Counted from the first letter of the stretch, positions 19,927-30,803 are shown. The stretch: 64,000 bases of DNA from Puccinellia tenuiflora (GCA_012064385.1 QRDG01000628.1:340716-404715); one strand, 5' to 3'. The notes: a model not told the origin generated them from the sequence alone. A program made the numbers and translations.

Positions 19927-20116
19927 GAAATGGATTTCCGTAGTCCGTGAGGCTATACGGGTTGATGACTACTTTCATATTAATGGATATTTCATCACTC
20001 AAAATCTGAATGCTCCTTTTCTTCTTTGGGGAACATGTTCTATTTTTCTCTTATCTTAATATAGCATGGTGTGGTCCTATCTTTCTCTTTCATTGATATT
20101 TTTCTTCAATTCACAG

Positions 20117-20656
20117 GATATAATGTGTGAGTTTCGTGCTGGTAAGATGTCTCTTGAGGGAACACGAGTGGTCCCAGACACACGCAAGGGGCTTGTTCGT
20201 GTTGGAAGGGTATGCATGCTCACTGCTCTACTCATGTCGTGTTCAACTTATATATTTTCAGCACAATTTCCAAGGCATCTACATTCTTATATTTATCACT
20301 AATGCGAGTGTAATTATATATCGAATTCTGTTGTAGGGTGAAGAAGGCTTGATTCATTTTCAGTGGCTTGATCGGGAGCAAAATATAGTTGAAGATGTAT
20401 CCTCTTGCGTAACTCAGTTTTAGACATCTCTTACTTATTTTAAATCTGTAAATGCTAAACATGGTCGTTTGATATATAACATTTGAAACCTTAATTTGCG
20501 TATATTATGTGTTTTATATGTTTGAACTTGGAAGTGTCTCTATTTTCTCTCGTTTTCATTCTAGTCTTATCTCAAAATATACTGTAGTTTTGTCAATCCT
20601 TGATTCTGTTTTCACAGGATCAAATTGTCTTCCCTGATGAAGCTGTCTTTGAAAAG
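20117..20656 (+). pseudogene. RPN13: RPN13 (ADRM1) gene fragment: Pru-domain exons with introns kept
   Basis: RPN13 is the proteasome 19S subunit that binds ubiquitin through its N-terminal Pru domain. Three exons read in one frame with canonical borders: 20117-20209 (CEFRAGKMSLEGTRVVPDT, then RKGLVRVGR), 20337-20396 (GEEGLIHFQWLDREQNIVED) and 20618-20656 (DQIVFPDEAVFEK). Acceptors are TTCACAG, TTGTAG and TTCACAG, and donors are GTATGC, GTATCC and GTATTG. Introns are 127 and 221 bp, and an upstream acceptor shows a further 5' exon is missing. The rest of the Pru domain and the C-terminal UCH37-binding part are absent: after about 20700 the sequence is unrelated. Introns rule out a processed copy. 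It is a truncated gene or a captured genomic piece. Confidence 0.85.
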
Positions 20657-20700
20657 GTATTGAGATGTATTGAATATTCATTCAAGTCTGACATTCAAGT

Positions 20701-21555
20701 CTATTTGCAAGCGGGGTCGCCACCGAGTTTTTCCAAAACACTTTGGTCTCTGATGGCTTGTCCAAAACACTTTGGGCCGAGATGTTGGTCATCTCTTTCG
20801 GCCTTGCGTGCTTGGATGAGGATGCGCGATACTGGTGTAGGCTGTCTGTCATGAACTAACGGGTACTGCCTTTCTTCCCCTTGCCGGCCATGACTCACCC
20901 AGCTCTTTTGATGAGGCCCTGTTGGAGATATTTGGTGGCGAGGCGGTGGTATGTACTTTTGCGGAGTCTGGCATTTCCCAAGATGAGATTGCACCACCTC
21001 CTTATCCTTGCGCTGCACTTCACCGCGGTCGTGCGTCCGATCGCGGTGTTGTTGTTGTGTGCCGACCTTGCCGACTTCCCGATGACGGCTTGAACTTATT
21101 ATTGATTCGTCGCCGTCCTTCTTTCGCACTGCTTTGCCATCTTTGGGGTCCTTACCAACATCCTTGTGGTGGCTGCTGGAGCCAGCAGGATCCGAAGGTT
21201 CACTCCCATTAGGCTTGCATGGCTTGGTGTTGTCAGCTGGCTTTCCCGAACGGTATTCTGAACGTTGCTCCTGCTCCTGTGTTGCTTTCAAAAGGTGCTT
21301 TGAATAAAACAGTCGTTCATTGACCTCGATGCTATCATCGTTCATGATGGCGGCATCAACTTCCATGTTTTTGCTCGGCGTTCTGTAAGTGATGAGCTTG
21401 GTGACCGGATCAACGGTGAAAGCGTAGAGCCTCCATGTTGTGCCGTCTTTTTGCGAGGAAGCCGCGAATTCCTTTCTTGTCTGATCACGGTGTACCCTTG
21501 GGTTGCGAGGTGGGCTAAAATCTTCCGCCATACATGTGTCTCGCTCCTTGCGCAT
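20701..21555 (-). CDS. Unknown open frame, 284 codons
   Basis: An uninterrupted frame whose product is hydrophilic and rich in Lys, Asp, Ser and His in its second half. The first 90 residues have mixed composition (WRLYAFTVDPVTKLITYRT), while the rest looks disordered (KDVGKDPKDGKAVRKKDGD). I recognise no family. It starts exactly where RPN13 similarity ends and runs opposite to it, next to element D, so it may be part of the transposon that carries or cut the RPN13 piece. It could also be a chance frame. Confidence 0.3.
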   Translation of the reverse strand: MRKERDTCMAEDFSPPRNPRVHRDQTRKEFAASSQKDGTTWRLYAFTVDPVTKLITYRTPSKNMEVDAAIMNDDSIEVNERLFYSKHLLKATQEQEQRSEYRSGKPADNTKPCKPNGSEPSDPAGSSSHHKDVGKDPKDGKAVRKKDGDESIISSSRHREVGKVGTQQQHRDRTHDRGEVQRKDKEVVQSHLGKCQTPQKYIPPPRHQISPTGPHQKSWVSHGRQGEERQYPLVHDRQPTPVSRILIQARKAERDDQHLGPKCFGQAIRDQSVLEKLGGDPACK

Positions 21556-22046
21556 GTAATCCGTTTATTTCTTCAATAGCTCCTTGTTCTTCAATCAGAG
21601 ATTTATCGCTTCTTGCTCCAAAAGCTGGCGCCTTCTCTCGTATTCAGCCGGTGTTGCGTCTAGCGGCAAAGGTGTACCCATCTCGGCTATGATTGTTAGC
21701 CGTGCCGGATGAGCACTTGCTTCTTCTGCTGACAGATCTTATGAACACAAGGGCTTGTCTTTGGACGCGCCCTTGAAGGGCGCACCTAGTGGAAACAAGT
21801 CCTTGTTATGCTTCTCTCCTACATGCATTGCTTTAGGAGAGGCTTCGCCATTGCTGCGGCCGCTGTAGCTACTTTGTCGTTGCTTGCTGTCGGATCCATG
21901 TTTTGGACCTGGTCACCGTCAGCCACTAGGACTTCTGTGACGCTGCCATAGCCAAGAGCTGCGACTTTCTAACCGAAATTCTCATCGGAATCTTCTTCGG
22001 ATTCCGCATCGTCCTCCATAGGAGTAGTGTCTTGCACCCTATGACC
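21556..22046. other. No gene seen
   Basis: Moderately GC-rich sequence with broken frames. On the minus strand it may continue the acidic C-terminal region of element D (EDDAESEEDSDENF near 22000), but with many stops. Confidence 0.3.
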
Positions 22047-23482
22047 CTAAGGCATCTCCAAATGGTCCGCATTCTGGAACCTTCCACTAAGCCGGATGGC
22101 TCCCTTCGGTTCGGTTTACTGGGCCGCCCGGTAGCGGGTTGGTTTACCACCTCCATGGGCCACCCTGGCAGGCCGGCTATTAGTACCCTACACCTAGATA
22201 CATGTTCGGCATAATCGCAACACCCACACTGCTGCGTCAACCACGCCCGAGCCCAACCAAGGGGTCGGACCGGATAGTCTCACATGATAGTTGCGTTGCA
22301 ATGGCGACCTACCGTTGGTACTCGGGCTCAGCCTCCTCCTCTGTCACCGGCGACGGCATTGGCTCCTTCTCGACCTTGCGGAGGGAGAGCGCCGCCTCCA
22401 CCACCTTCTTCTTCTTGCGATGGAGGAATAGCCGCCTGTGCGGCAGTGAGGCCTGCTAATCCTTCAACTTCTGTGGTGCGGTGGTGGCGGTGCTCGCGAG
22501 GGCGTCAACTCGGGATTCCAGATAACAGTGCCATCGGCCCGCCTTGGTGGCGCCGACCAATACTCGTATGTCACCTTGCGGAGGACGCGAGCTGGCCCGC
22601 ACGATTGCACAACTCCTCCTCCTTCAAGATGACGAGGCGGGGAGCACGACGAGGAGGTGGGGAGCCACTCCCGATTCTGGCTCTCCCGTCAGTTCTTACT
22701 AGAGAGTGGAGCCCCTCGTCCCTCGAAGTGGTTGACGACCACCTGCCTCTCCGCCTCGATGATGCCCCACCAACTTGGGTTGTCCTTGCTGTACTCCAGG
22801 TCCGCCTGTTGCTCCGGCGTGTGGCACTGATGATGAGCTCAGATGGAGGCACACCACTCCATTGCATTTGACGGGAGCGGCGGGATGGAACGGCCGCCGA
22901 GGCTTATGTACTAGCAATGGGGCAGCCGCATGCCCGGTGGCACGATGGTGTGCGGCTTGGCTAGCACAGCCGCCTCCTCCTTCCGTAGGTGCATCTTGTA
23001 CATGCCGCGGCATGCGCTGCCGCCGCCTGTGCGCCGACGGGTGTGGAAGAGAGAGGATAGGGGAAGAGGTGAGATGTTTGGATGTGATGAGATAGTGCTC
23101 GCCGCGGCTATTAATTGCACCAGGGAGAGGCGAGGAGGCGGCGCCACTCCCGATTCATCTTTACTCGGGCGAAGCACGTCATGGTAACGCGTCTCTCCGG
23201 GCCAGTGTGAATCGCTACGCGTCGTAAATAAAGTTGACCGTGGCTTACCGACCGTCCTTTGGCCCGCTGATAAGAGAGGCCCGCCCCCCATAATCCGACA
23301 TGGCTAGGGTTTCCGCGCATGCCGACACTCCCACACTGGTCACTATGGGTCAGGGCCGGCATGGGAGTGTCGGACGGGTGGGCTCTTCCAACAAAACTGC
23401 CGCTATTGGGGCTGCGGCTAGGCGTTGTTTACATGATAGCAGTCCCAATGGGCTATTGGGAGCGCCGGTGGTGATGCTCTCC
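22047..23482 (-). mobile_element. PIF/Harbinger-like element D (degenerate, limits approximate)
   Basis: Contains decayed coding sequence of the ORF family also present in elements A, C and E. On the minus strand, near 23020-22680, it reads LRKEEAAVL...VPPGMRLP, then EQQADLEYSKDNPSWWG and AERQ, then near 22400 VEKEPMPSPVTEEEAEPEY. Possible ends are GGCATCTCCAAATGG at 22047 and, reversed, GAGCATCACCACCGG at 23482. Target duplications are not clear. Several stops interrupt the frame. Confidence 0.5.
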
Positions 23483-23791
23483 AAAGGAGACACTACGTTT
23501 TAGCGTGTGGATGCCATGCCCCACGTCCTCCTCCCTATGCGCATGACTCGCGTCCAGATGCACGAGAGGTAGCGAGTGGCGGGATCCACCAGAATCATAT
23601 ATATTTCCGTGGTGTTTTCTCTCCACGTGTTCTTTCTCATTGTCTTTTCATCCCCAAATCAACGTGGTCATTTTCTCCAGGACTCCATCTCCTCATCTTG
23701 TTGTCGCCACCGTCGCCTACTACCGCCCAAATTCCCTAAAATCGCGTCTTTCTCTCGGTCCAGCTCCGGCTCCACGCGCAACCAGTTCTAA

Positions 23792-23794
<3 letters not shown>

Positions 23795-23855
<61 letters not shown>
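23795..23855. repeat. (CT)n microsatellite
   Basis: About 30 uninterrupted CT units. Confidence 0.99.
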
Positions 23856-23857
<2 letters not shown>

Positions 23858-24540
23858 TTTTTCTCTACGGAGACCTCAGGCGCACAGAGGCGTGGCGGCG
23901 GCAACACATGAGCTCGAACATCGTGCAATCTTCATCATTCCACGATGTGCCGCCCATGGTGCAAGCCCTGACACCAATGCTGACATAGGTGCGCGACTCT
24001 GCTCCAGAGGGAAGCAAGTGGTGCTGCAAAGGGTGGTGCCTAGTGTTGTTAGCGTGGGCGGTGGTGGAAGGAGCACACCACATTGTTGCCAGTGGTGGGC
24101 GTTGATGCTGCAAAAGCAGGCCATTGTTGCTGTGATTGGCGGTTGACGTTGCTACCATCCATTCGGAGGAGTTGTTGCTATCAGGAGGCACCAGTGCCAC
24201 CATTGAAGGTCCTAGTGCTACCATATGTTGATGGTGGTGCTTCCATGGAAGCGCAATGGTGCTGCCATCGGCAATCGGCAGTGCTACGAGGCGGAATCGA
24301 CATGCTACCGGTGGTGGTCGTCGAGGTCCTTCGGGGGTGCTGCTAGCATGGGCGTGGTGGTGCTGCCACACGGAGAGTGGCTGGTAGGGCTTGCGAGAGA
24401 GATACAAATATAGAAAAAAACGAGGAGAAGGATGAACAAGTGGCATTTCTGTTTGACTGTGGGGCGGAAGGGAATGGGTTAAGCTGCCCATGCGGAGGAC
24501 CGGGTTCAGATCCCTTACCCCCCCCCCCCAGGACACCCAA
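23856..24540. other. Unassigned repeat with a tRNA-like box
   Basis: Repetitive 'gtggtgctgccat' composition without a stable frame. Near 24470-24515 there is 'ggttaagctgcccatgcgg' followed by 'ccgggttcagatccc', which resembles Pol III A and B boxes of a tRNA-derived SINE, then a C tract at 24520-24531. Weak. Confidence 0.3.
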
Positions 24541-25798
24541 CGCTTTTTTTTAGATAAAAGGCATTATGCCCAAATTAAAATTAATAAGCCACAATGGGAG
24601 GTAGAACAAGCTGATGAACAACTTACATGCAACAAGTAACCGAAGCACACAAAAGGTAAAAACAGAAGAAGAAAAAACAACTTGAGCTGGCATCCTAACG
24701 CCGCGAACAAATGTCATTAGGCAAGCGAGGTTAAGGCAGAGGAACGGACGGAAGCAAGAGATCATCTTTGCCAACGGACACACGTAGACCTCGTCCTGTG
24801 TCCCTCGCCCTTGTTCGAAAGGCGTCGTACCATCGGGAGGCGAAGGAAGTTCAACCGACAACACCGGGACCAGAAAAAACTAGGTTTACGGAGAGGCCGA
24901 GCATAGAGGTGCCCCACAAGCTTTTCCAAACGACCACCACCAAAGACGTCACCACAACACCAACCTCAAGGTGCTAGATGAAGACACACCATAGAATAAA
25001 TAGCGAAAGCAGACACCACACCACCGACGATGAGCAGGACCATCCAAGCTCGATTGCTGGCCATCCAAGATGCACCGTTGCTGCTGTAAAGGGGACCCAC
25101 CAGAGAACAGGGGACATAGGGCGGCAGAGAATACTAGAACACTGCACCCGCCAGTCGACACAATGGGATGTCGTTGCCGAGCATGCCAAGCTGCCACGGC
25201 CAACCCAGCCTAAAGTCTGCTCGACCACCACTCCTACATTCCTCCAAGAAGGTGCGTCCGGCAAGGGGAACGATGTCATAACATCGCTAACCGTTTGAAA
25301 GGGGAACAAGGCTTTCTTTCAAACAAGGAAGGGGTGAGTGGAGAACAGTGCCTCGACGAAGCCTTCGCAAAGGAGAACAACGCCCATGGCATCGCCGTCT
25401 TCGTGGATGTCTTTGCTGGCCAAGGGTCTCCCTCGTAACCATGGCCCCCAACACCAACCACCCTGTAACGCAAAGGTCACCGAGGTTTTGGATCTCGCAA
25501 TGGGACGAGCAACATGTGCTAGGAGTGGCTTCCACTTCAGTTCTAGAACCAGGACCGACGGAGCGGCCCTCGCGCCATGACCTCCTTCCCTCGCCACCCC
25601 CGCGACCGAGGAGGCAGGCAACACGGGTCACGACCGCGGCCTACGTTCCCTAGGGCTGACGTCATACCTTCCGCGCCGCTGCCCTGGCTTTCCGGAATCC
25701 TCCACGTGAGGTGTAGGCGTGTAGCGATGGGCGCCCTGCCGCCATCTTCATCGACGTTGCACGAGCTTGCTCAGGATCGCATCTGGTGGCGGTGAGGC
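24541..25798. other. Unassigned repeat starting with a T run
   Basis: Begins CTTTTTTTTAGATAAAAGGCATTATGCCC. In reverse this is a 3' sequence ending in a short A run, as in plant LINE tails, so a 5'-truncated minus-strand non-LTR element is possible. No reverse transcriptase motif was found. A similar TTTTTTTTTAGATAAGGGGG occurs at about 29627-29645. Confidence 0.3.
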
Positions 25799-25801
25799 TT
25801 A

Positions 25802-27671
25802 GAGCAACTCCAGCCGTTGGCCTCCCCAGGCCGATTTGCCGGCATTTTTTTGGGCCTGCTGGGGGAGCGCCGGCGGAAAAAATCGGCCTGGGGGCGGGCC
25901 GATTCCCAGCCGCGGCCCCTAGGCGGAACGGCAAGAACAGGGCGAATTCGACGAAATTTGTTCAAACTTGACGTTTTTTCGTCGAACACGGAGGATATCG
26001 TACAAAGATAACTAAAAAAGGAAAAAATTCAAACATGGCGGCACGGCGGCGTCTACATGCCAAAGTGGCGGTAGAGCCGCGTGTAGTCCCCGCTGTCGGA
26101 GTCATCGTCGTCGTCGCCACCGGTCGGAGGAGGAGCAGGAGCACTGCACCCAGCGCCGTCGCCGCTGGTTCCGGGCTCCTCCTTCGGCGTCAGCAGGCGG
26201 AAGGTGCCGGTGCCGCCCTCATCGCTGTCGTCCAGCACGACCTAATCCGGCCCGGCGCGACGACGACGTCGGCGCTCATAGTGCTCGAGGGCCTCCTTCT
26301 CCTCGGCCTCAGCGCGCCGTTGGCGCTCCTCCTCCTCCCGCACGTGCTCGCGGGCCGACCACTCCAGCGCGAAGTCCACCGGCGCCGGAGGGACATCGTT
26401 GAGGCTGGCCACCAGGGCGGCCCGGACGGCCTTCTTCTTGAAGGCCTTCTTGAGGGCGCGGCCGCCGCCGGTGCCGGGCTCCATCTTCGGCGTCAGCAGG
26501 TGGGAGGAGCTCCCGCCGGTGCCGGGCTCCCTGATGACGACGCCGCGGGAGCCGCTCCTTCGCGGCGGCTCGTCCGCCGGCTCCTCCTTGACGCGGGCGA
26601 ACGACGTCGAGGAGCGGACGGCGTCGGAAGAGGAGGACGACGAGAATGCCATCCTCCTCGGCGTCCATCCTTGGCGCGCCGCCGACAGGCCCTGAAGGCG
26701 CGGCTCGTTGCTGTCCTCAATGTAATCGAGGACGTACGCCAGCGAGCGGCCGGGCATTCCCCACCACTACTTCCGCCCGTCGCTGTTGTTGCGCTTGGGC
26801 GTGTCCGCCGCCGAGCCGGGGTAGTCGTTGAGCTGGCGCTGGCGGCGGTCGGAGAAGAACGTGTTCCAGGTCACGTTGTTCTCCGAATCCCAGACGGGAT
26901 CCGCCTGCTTCTCCTCCGTCAGCCGCTCGTGGGCGGCGTAGATCTCCGCCAGCCGCTCATCGCCGGTGGGGGTGGGGGTGGGGGACCGGGAGCCCCATCT
27001 GGATGAGCCACCAGGTTCCGGGGAGCTTCATGCCGGGCGGGCATGGGTAGCCCGCCTCGTGCAGCAGGCGCGCCTCCCGGTCCTGGAGCCACTTCCGGCC
27101 GGAGCCGTTGGCCGCCGCGCCGCTTGCTGGATCCATTCCGGTGTGTGTGCGAGGGGTTTGGGTGTTCGTGCTCGGCGAGGATGCGTTCGTGCTCGGTGAG
27201 GATGCGTTCGTGCTCGGCGGGGGTGTGCTCGCTGAGAGGAGGGGCAGTAAATAAATACCGGCGAGGAGAGGGCGGGGCAGTAACTGCGGGGCGTCGTAAC
27301 TCCGCCGCGTGGCCGATTTGACTCGACGGCGGTTCGCCTGACCGGCGGCAGAGCAGTAATGCGACGTGGAAGGCGAGGCGATGAGGACGACGAAGCGTTC
27401 TGCCGCTGACAACGCGGGCCCATGGGAAGCTTCGCGCGGTTTCCCTCGGTTCCGCGCCCCTTCGCACCATTTTCCCTTTCGCCGGTGTCCCCAGGCCGAA
27501 CCCGGCACGCTGGGTTCGGCCTGGGACGCCGGATAAAATTTGGCCCAAATCCGACGAAAAACGAGGCCTGGGGGGGGGGGGGGGTCCTGGGGCGCGACTA
27601 CGAAAACAATGGGCCGCCGGCGTCCAAAAGGGGGTCCTGGGGGGCTCTCGTGGGGACAGCTAGAGTTGCTC
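25802..27671 (-). mobile_element. PIF/Harbinger-like element A
   Basis: Ends GAGCAACTCCAGCCGTTGG at 25802 and, read in reverse, GAGCAACTCTAGCTGTCCCC at 27671, flanked on both sides by TTA (25799-25801, 27672-27674). TIRs plus a 3-bp TTA/TAA duplication are the signature of PIF/Harbinger. It carries one minus-strand ORF remnant and no transposase, so it is non-autonomous. 1870 bp. It ends only 15 bp before element B. Confidence 0.75.
26053..27136 (-). pseudogene. Element A ORF: shared TE-family protein of unknown function
   Basis: Order from ATG at 27136: a Trp/Gly-rich motif block (LLHEAGYPCPPGMKLPGTWW), then after a shift in a CCCCCA-type repeat (26959-26985) DERLAEIYAAHERLTEE and QADPVWDSENN, a stop near 26768, then WWGMPGRSLAYVLDYIED, a Ser-rich segment, RGVVIREPGTGG, a basic/acidic helix (WSAREHVREEEERQRRAEA) and an acidic C-terminus ending GDYTRLYRHFGM. 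The same order recurs in D, C and E. I recall similar predicted proteins as common in grass annotations, but know no function. One frameshift and at least two stops (a second TAG near 26240). Confidence 0.7.
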
Positions 27672-27686
27672 TTAGGAGGGGAGTTA

Positions 27687-29052
27687 GAGCAACTCCAGCC
27701 AGCCCCCCAGTTAGAGAAACTCCAGTCGCGCCCCCAGGAGCTCGTTTTTCGCCGGATTTGCTAAAAAAATACGCCGGCGAACCCAACCTGAACTCAACCT
27801 GCTGGGTTTCGCCTGGGGGCGCCGGCGAATGATTTTGCATGCAAATGGTCCACTGTCAGCTTCCCACCTCTCTCCTCTCTCCTCCGTCCTCTCTCCTCTC
27901 TCATCTCTTTTCTTCCACACTCTTCTCAGCCCTTCCCTGGCGTGGAGAAGGTGCTCGGGGAGGACCCCTGCGCGACCAGGTAGTGCGCCGCGAGCTGTCC
28001 GGCGTCGAGCAGGATGTCGGCGCGCCAACGCCAGTCGCCCCCACCGACGATGGCGATAGGCGGCGAGGGAGGGGGCTTGTCGTCCAGGAGCAGGCGCCGT
28101 GGAGGCAGCCGTTCGGGGCTGCGCCTCTGGAGCGGCGGTGGCCGTTCGGGGCTACGCCTCTGGTGAGGGGGCCGGCGGTGGTGCTGTCTCGGGGAGGGCG
28201 CAGGCGGCGGCGGGGATCTGCACGATGTTGGTGGGAGCGAGATCTGCATCAGCTGCTGCCGGTGGGGCGGGCGGCCGGCGTCGTCTTGCGGTCGACTGGC
28301 CGACGCGTCTCAAGGTGGCCGCCGGGATCGCGCGCGGCGCCGCCTTCCTCCACTCGGAGCTCGCCGGACACGAGGCGCCGCACGGGAACCTCAAGTCGTC
28401 GAACGTGCTCCTGGCGCCGAACTTCGAGCCGCTGCTTGTCGACTTCGGCTACTCCGGCCTCGTGAACTACGCGCAACAGTTGTTCGCGCACCGCACGCCG
28501 GAGTGCGTGGCGGGGCACCCCGTGACCGCCAAGGCCGACGTGTACTGCCTCGGCATCGTCCTCCTCGAACTCCTCACCGGCAAGTTCCCGTCGCGGCAGT
28601 ACCTCCAAAACGCCAAGGGCGGCACGGACCTCGTCATGTGGGCGACCACGGCGCACGCCGACGGCTACGAGCAAGACCTGTTCGACCCGGCCATCGTCCC
28701 GGCGTGCAAGTTCGCGCTGCCGGACATGAAGCGGCTGATGGAGGTCGCGGTGGCGTGCGTCCAGGCGGACCTCGAGAGGCGGCCAGACATGAAGCAGGCC
28801 GCGGCCAGGGTGGAGGAGGCAGTGGCCACGGCGCAGGCCACGGTGAGGCAGAGGAAGGAGGCCTTCAGCGGCGAGGTCAGCGGCGGCAGCGGCGTCTCCA
28901 GAGCGCGTGCGAGGTCGCCACGCGTCCTCTGCAATTCGTGGGGTGGGGGTGCGGCTGCCAAAACTAGTCTCCCAAGGCAAAAAAAAAAAACGCCGGCGCC
29001 CGCAGGAGCCACCGGCAAAGTGTGCTGGGGGGCACAACAGCTGGAGATGCTC
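27687..29052 (+). mobile_element. PIF/Harbinger-like element B carrying a kinase gene fragment (Pack-type)
   Basis: Left end GAGCAACTCCAGCC (27687) and right end, reversed, GAGCATCTCCAGCTG (29052), flanked by TTA at 27684-27686 and 29053-29055. Subterminal parts resemble element A and element F (CTCGTTTTTCGCCGGATT, CGCCTGGGGGCGCCGGCG). The left start is partly duplicated 27 bp inward (TTAGAGAAACTCCAG). The inside is not the shared ORF but a receptor-like-kinase segment (28282-28850) in plus orientation. 1366 bp. Confidence 0.75.
28282..28850 (+). pseudogene. Captured fragment of a pollen-receptor-like (LRR III) kinase gene
   Basis: Starts in kinase subdomain VIa (DWPTRLKVAAGIARGAAFLH) and runs through the catalytic loop HGNLKSSNVLL (the HRD of active kinases reads HGN here, as in many atypical LRR-RLKs), DFG (LVDFGYSGLV), TPE in place of APE, subdomain IX (KADVYCLGIVLLELLTGKFP) and the C-lobe helices (VACVQADLERRPDMKQAAAR). 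The N-lobe with the Gly loop and the ATP-binding Lys, the LRRs and the membrane segment are all missing, so it cannot be a working kinase. The frame stays open from 28099 to 29172, across the element end. GC-rich in third positions, like grass exons. PRK family is the best reading, though another LRR III member is possible. Confidence 0.85.
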
Positions 29053-29303
29053 TTAGGGTTTCGCCCCCCGAGTCGCCTTGGGAGATATACGACGCGAGAG
29101 ATTCTCTACAAACCTAAAACTTTTGGAAAACACACTAGTAGACACGTGACTTTGACCAACTTTGCAGGATGATGGTCCAACAACAACGCACGTATTATAG
29201 GAATGTTTTCCGGACACTTCAAAGTTCGGAACTAGGCGCACCCGAATCACAAAAGCGAACTCGATCGGACAAATATTGCAAATATATTCAGTGCAAAGAA
29301 ATA

Positions 29304-29425
29304 CTCCCTCCGTCCAAAAATAAGTGTCTTAGATTTTCCCAACTATGGATGTATCTAGACATAAAACACATATAGATACATCCATTTTTGACAAATCTAA
29401 GACACTTATTTCCGGACGGAGGGAG
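29304..29425. mobile_element. Stowaway MITE (Tc1/mariner)
   Basis: 122 bp, ends CTCCCTCCGTCCAAAAATAAG and its complement, TA duplications at 29302-29303 and 29426-29427. A copy of the flanking DNA without the insertion is present at about 29950. Confidence 0.95.
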
Positions 29426-29681
29426 TACCTTTTTATTTCATCTCAGAGTCTTTGACGGCCGAAATAGAAAATTCCAGTTTATAGATATTTGATCTGTTCT
29501 GCCTCAACGACATCACACTTGATAGATGGTTTGCTGCATAAATTGGTTCCAATAGCTCATAGATGCCGAAAGAAGATCAAAAGGAGGAGGGGAACGGGAA
29601 GAATAGGAGAGCCCTATACCTGTACTTTTTTTTTTAGATAAGGGGGTGCGGATCCCCGACCTATACCTGTACTAATCAGGT

Positions 29682-30209
29682 CGAATGGGCTTCATCATCG
29701 CCACACAGGTCGGGACTCTGGAGCTAGCTTCTTCCTTTGCGAGCACAAGATGTCTCCAAGCTGGGCAGAGTGTGTATAGGTAGCAACTAGCAAGATGTGC
29801 GAACGAAAGTAGAGCAGCAAGGCTCTCTCCCACAGGCTCAAGTCTTACTCTTATGTCCGCAGAGGATGCTTTACTTAGCCCAGATCTGCCATGCGCACTC
29901 GAATCAGAAAAAGCGCACTGGAATCGGACCAATATTGCAATATACTCAGTGCAAAAGAAAAATACCTCCTTATTCCAGCTCCGAACGGGCTTAGGAGAGC
30001 CGTGTACTAGTCAGGTCGAACGGGCTTCATCATCGCCACACAGGTCGGGACTCTGGAGCTAGCTTCTTCCTTTGCGAGCAGAAGATGTCTCCAAGCTGGG
30101 CAGAGTGTGTAGGTAGCAACTAGCAAGATGTGCGAACGAAAGTAGAGCAGCGAGGCTCTCTCCCACAGGCTGATCAAAGTCTTGTCTCTGGAGAGAATGC
30201 TTTACTTAC
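29682..30209. repeat. Direct duplication of about 195 bp
   Basis: 29682-29877 and 30016-30209 are over 90% alike by eye (shared ggcttcatcatcgccacaca, tcgggactctggagctagct). The left copy continues into 'cccagatctg' at 29880. In the right copy, element C interrupts at that point and 'tccagatctg' resumes at 32054. A second, more diverged pair is 29236-29303 and 29895-29960. Confidence 0.9.
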
Positions 30210-30803
30210 TTAGATCATCTACATCGGCAGCCTCTAAAGGAGTCCCTAAAAATTCGTTAGGGCGCCGGACAGAACAATCGGCTACACTGGAAGGTCTCAA
30301 AACTCTTGTTCGGTACAAATTCTATCCGGCAATGCCAACTGGGCCTCCAACTTTTATGGGGCGGCTCGGCGGTGCCGTATAGTGTTCGCACCGAACCTCC
30401 GACCGGCATGGTCCGCCTATCATCGATATGGAATGGCGACTTCATCCCCATGTTAATAACGCCATGCCCAAGAGGGCGGTACACACGCGTAAATGGCACC
30501 ACTGTCTGAAGCGTTGCGACGTAGCAGACGGTAGGCATCGACGAGGCAGGCAACGCGTCACATTAACCCAATGCCAGCGATGCGCCAATTCAAGCGTAAG
30601 CGCACGGGCCGATCCATGGCACCTTACATCGGTCCACTCGCCGCTCCTCCCCACGTACTCGGCAGTGTATAAATGAGGCCAGTTAGGGTTAGGCCGATGT
30701 GCCGCTCCCCACTCTCCTCCTTCTTGTCGTCACCACAATGCATAACCGCGAAGACGGCGAAAACTCGAGCGGACCATACCGGGGAGGCCACAACCTCGGC
30801 ATG

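Noticed and set aside
23640..24146. 168-codon frame with a poly-Ser/Leu tract
   Set aside because: Runs through the CT microsatellite, and the flanking residues have no recognisable domain.
28282..28850. An active kinase gene
   Set aside because: No ATP-binding N-lobe, the HRD motif is replaced by HGN, and it is enclosed by transposon ends.
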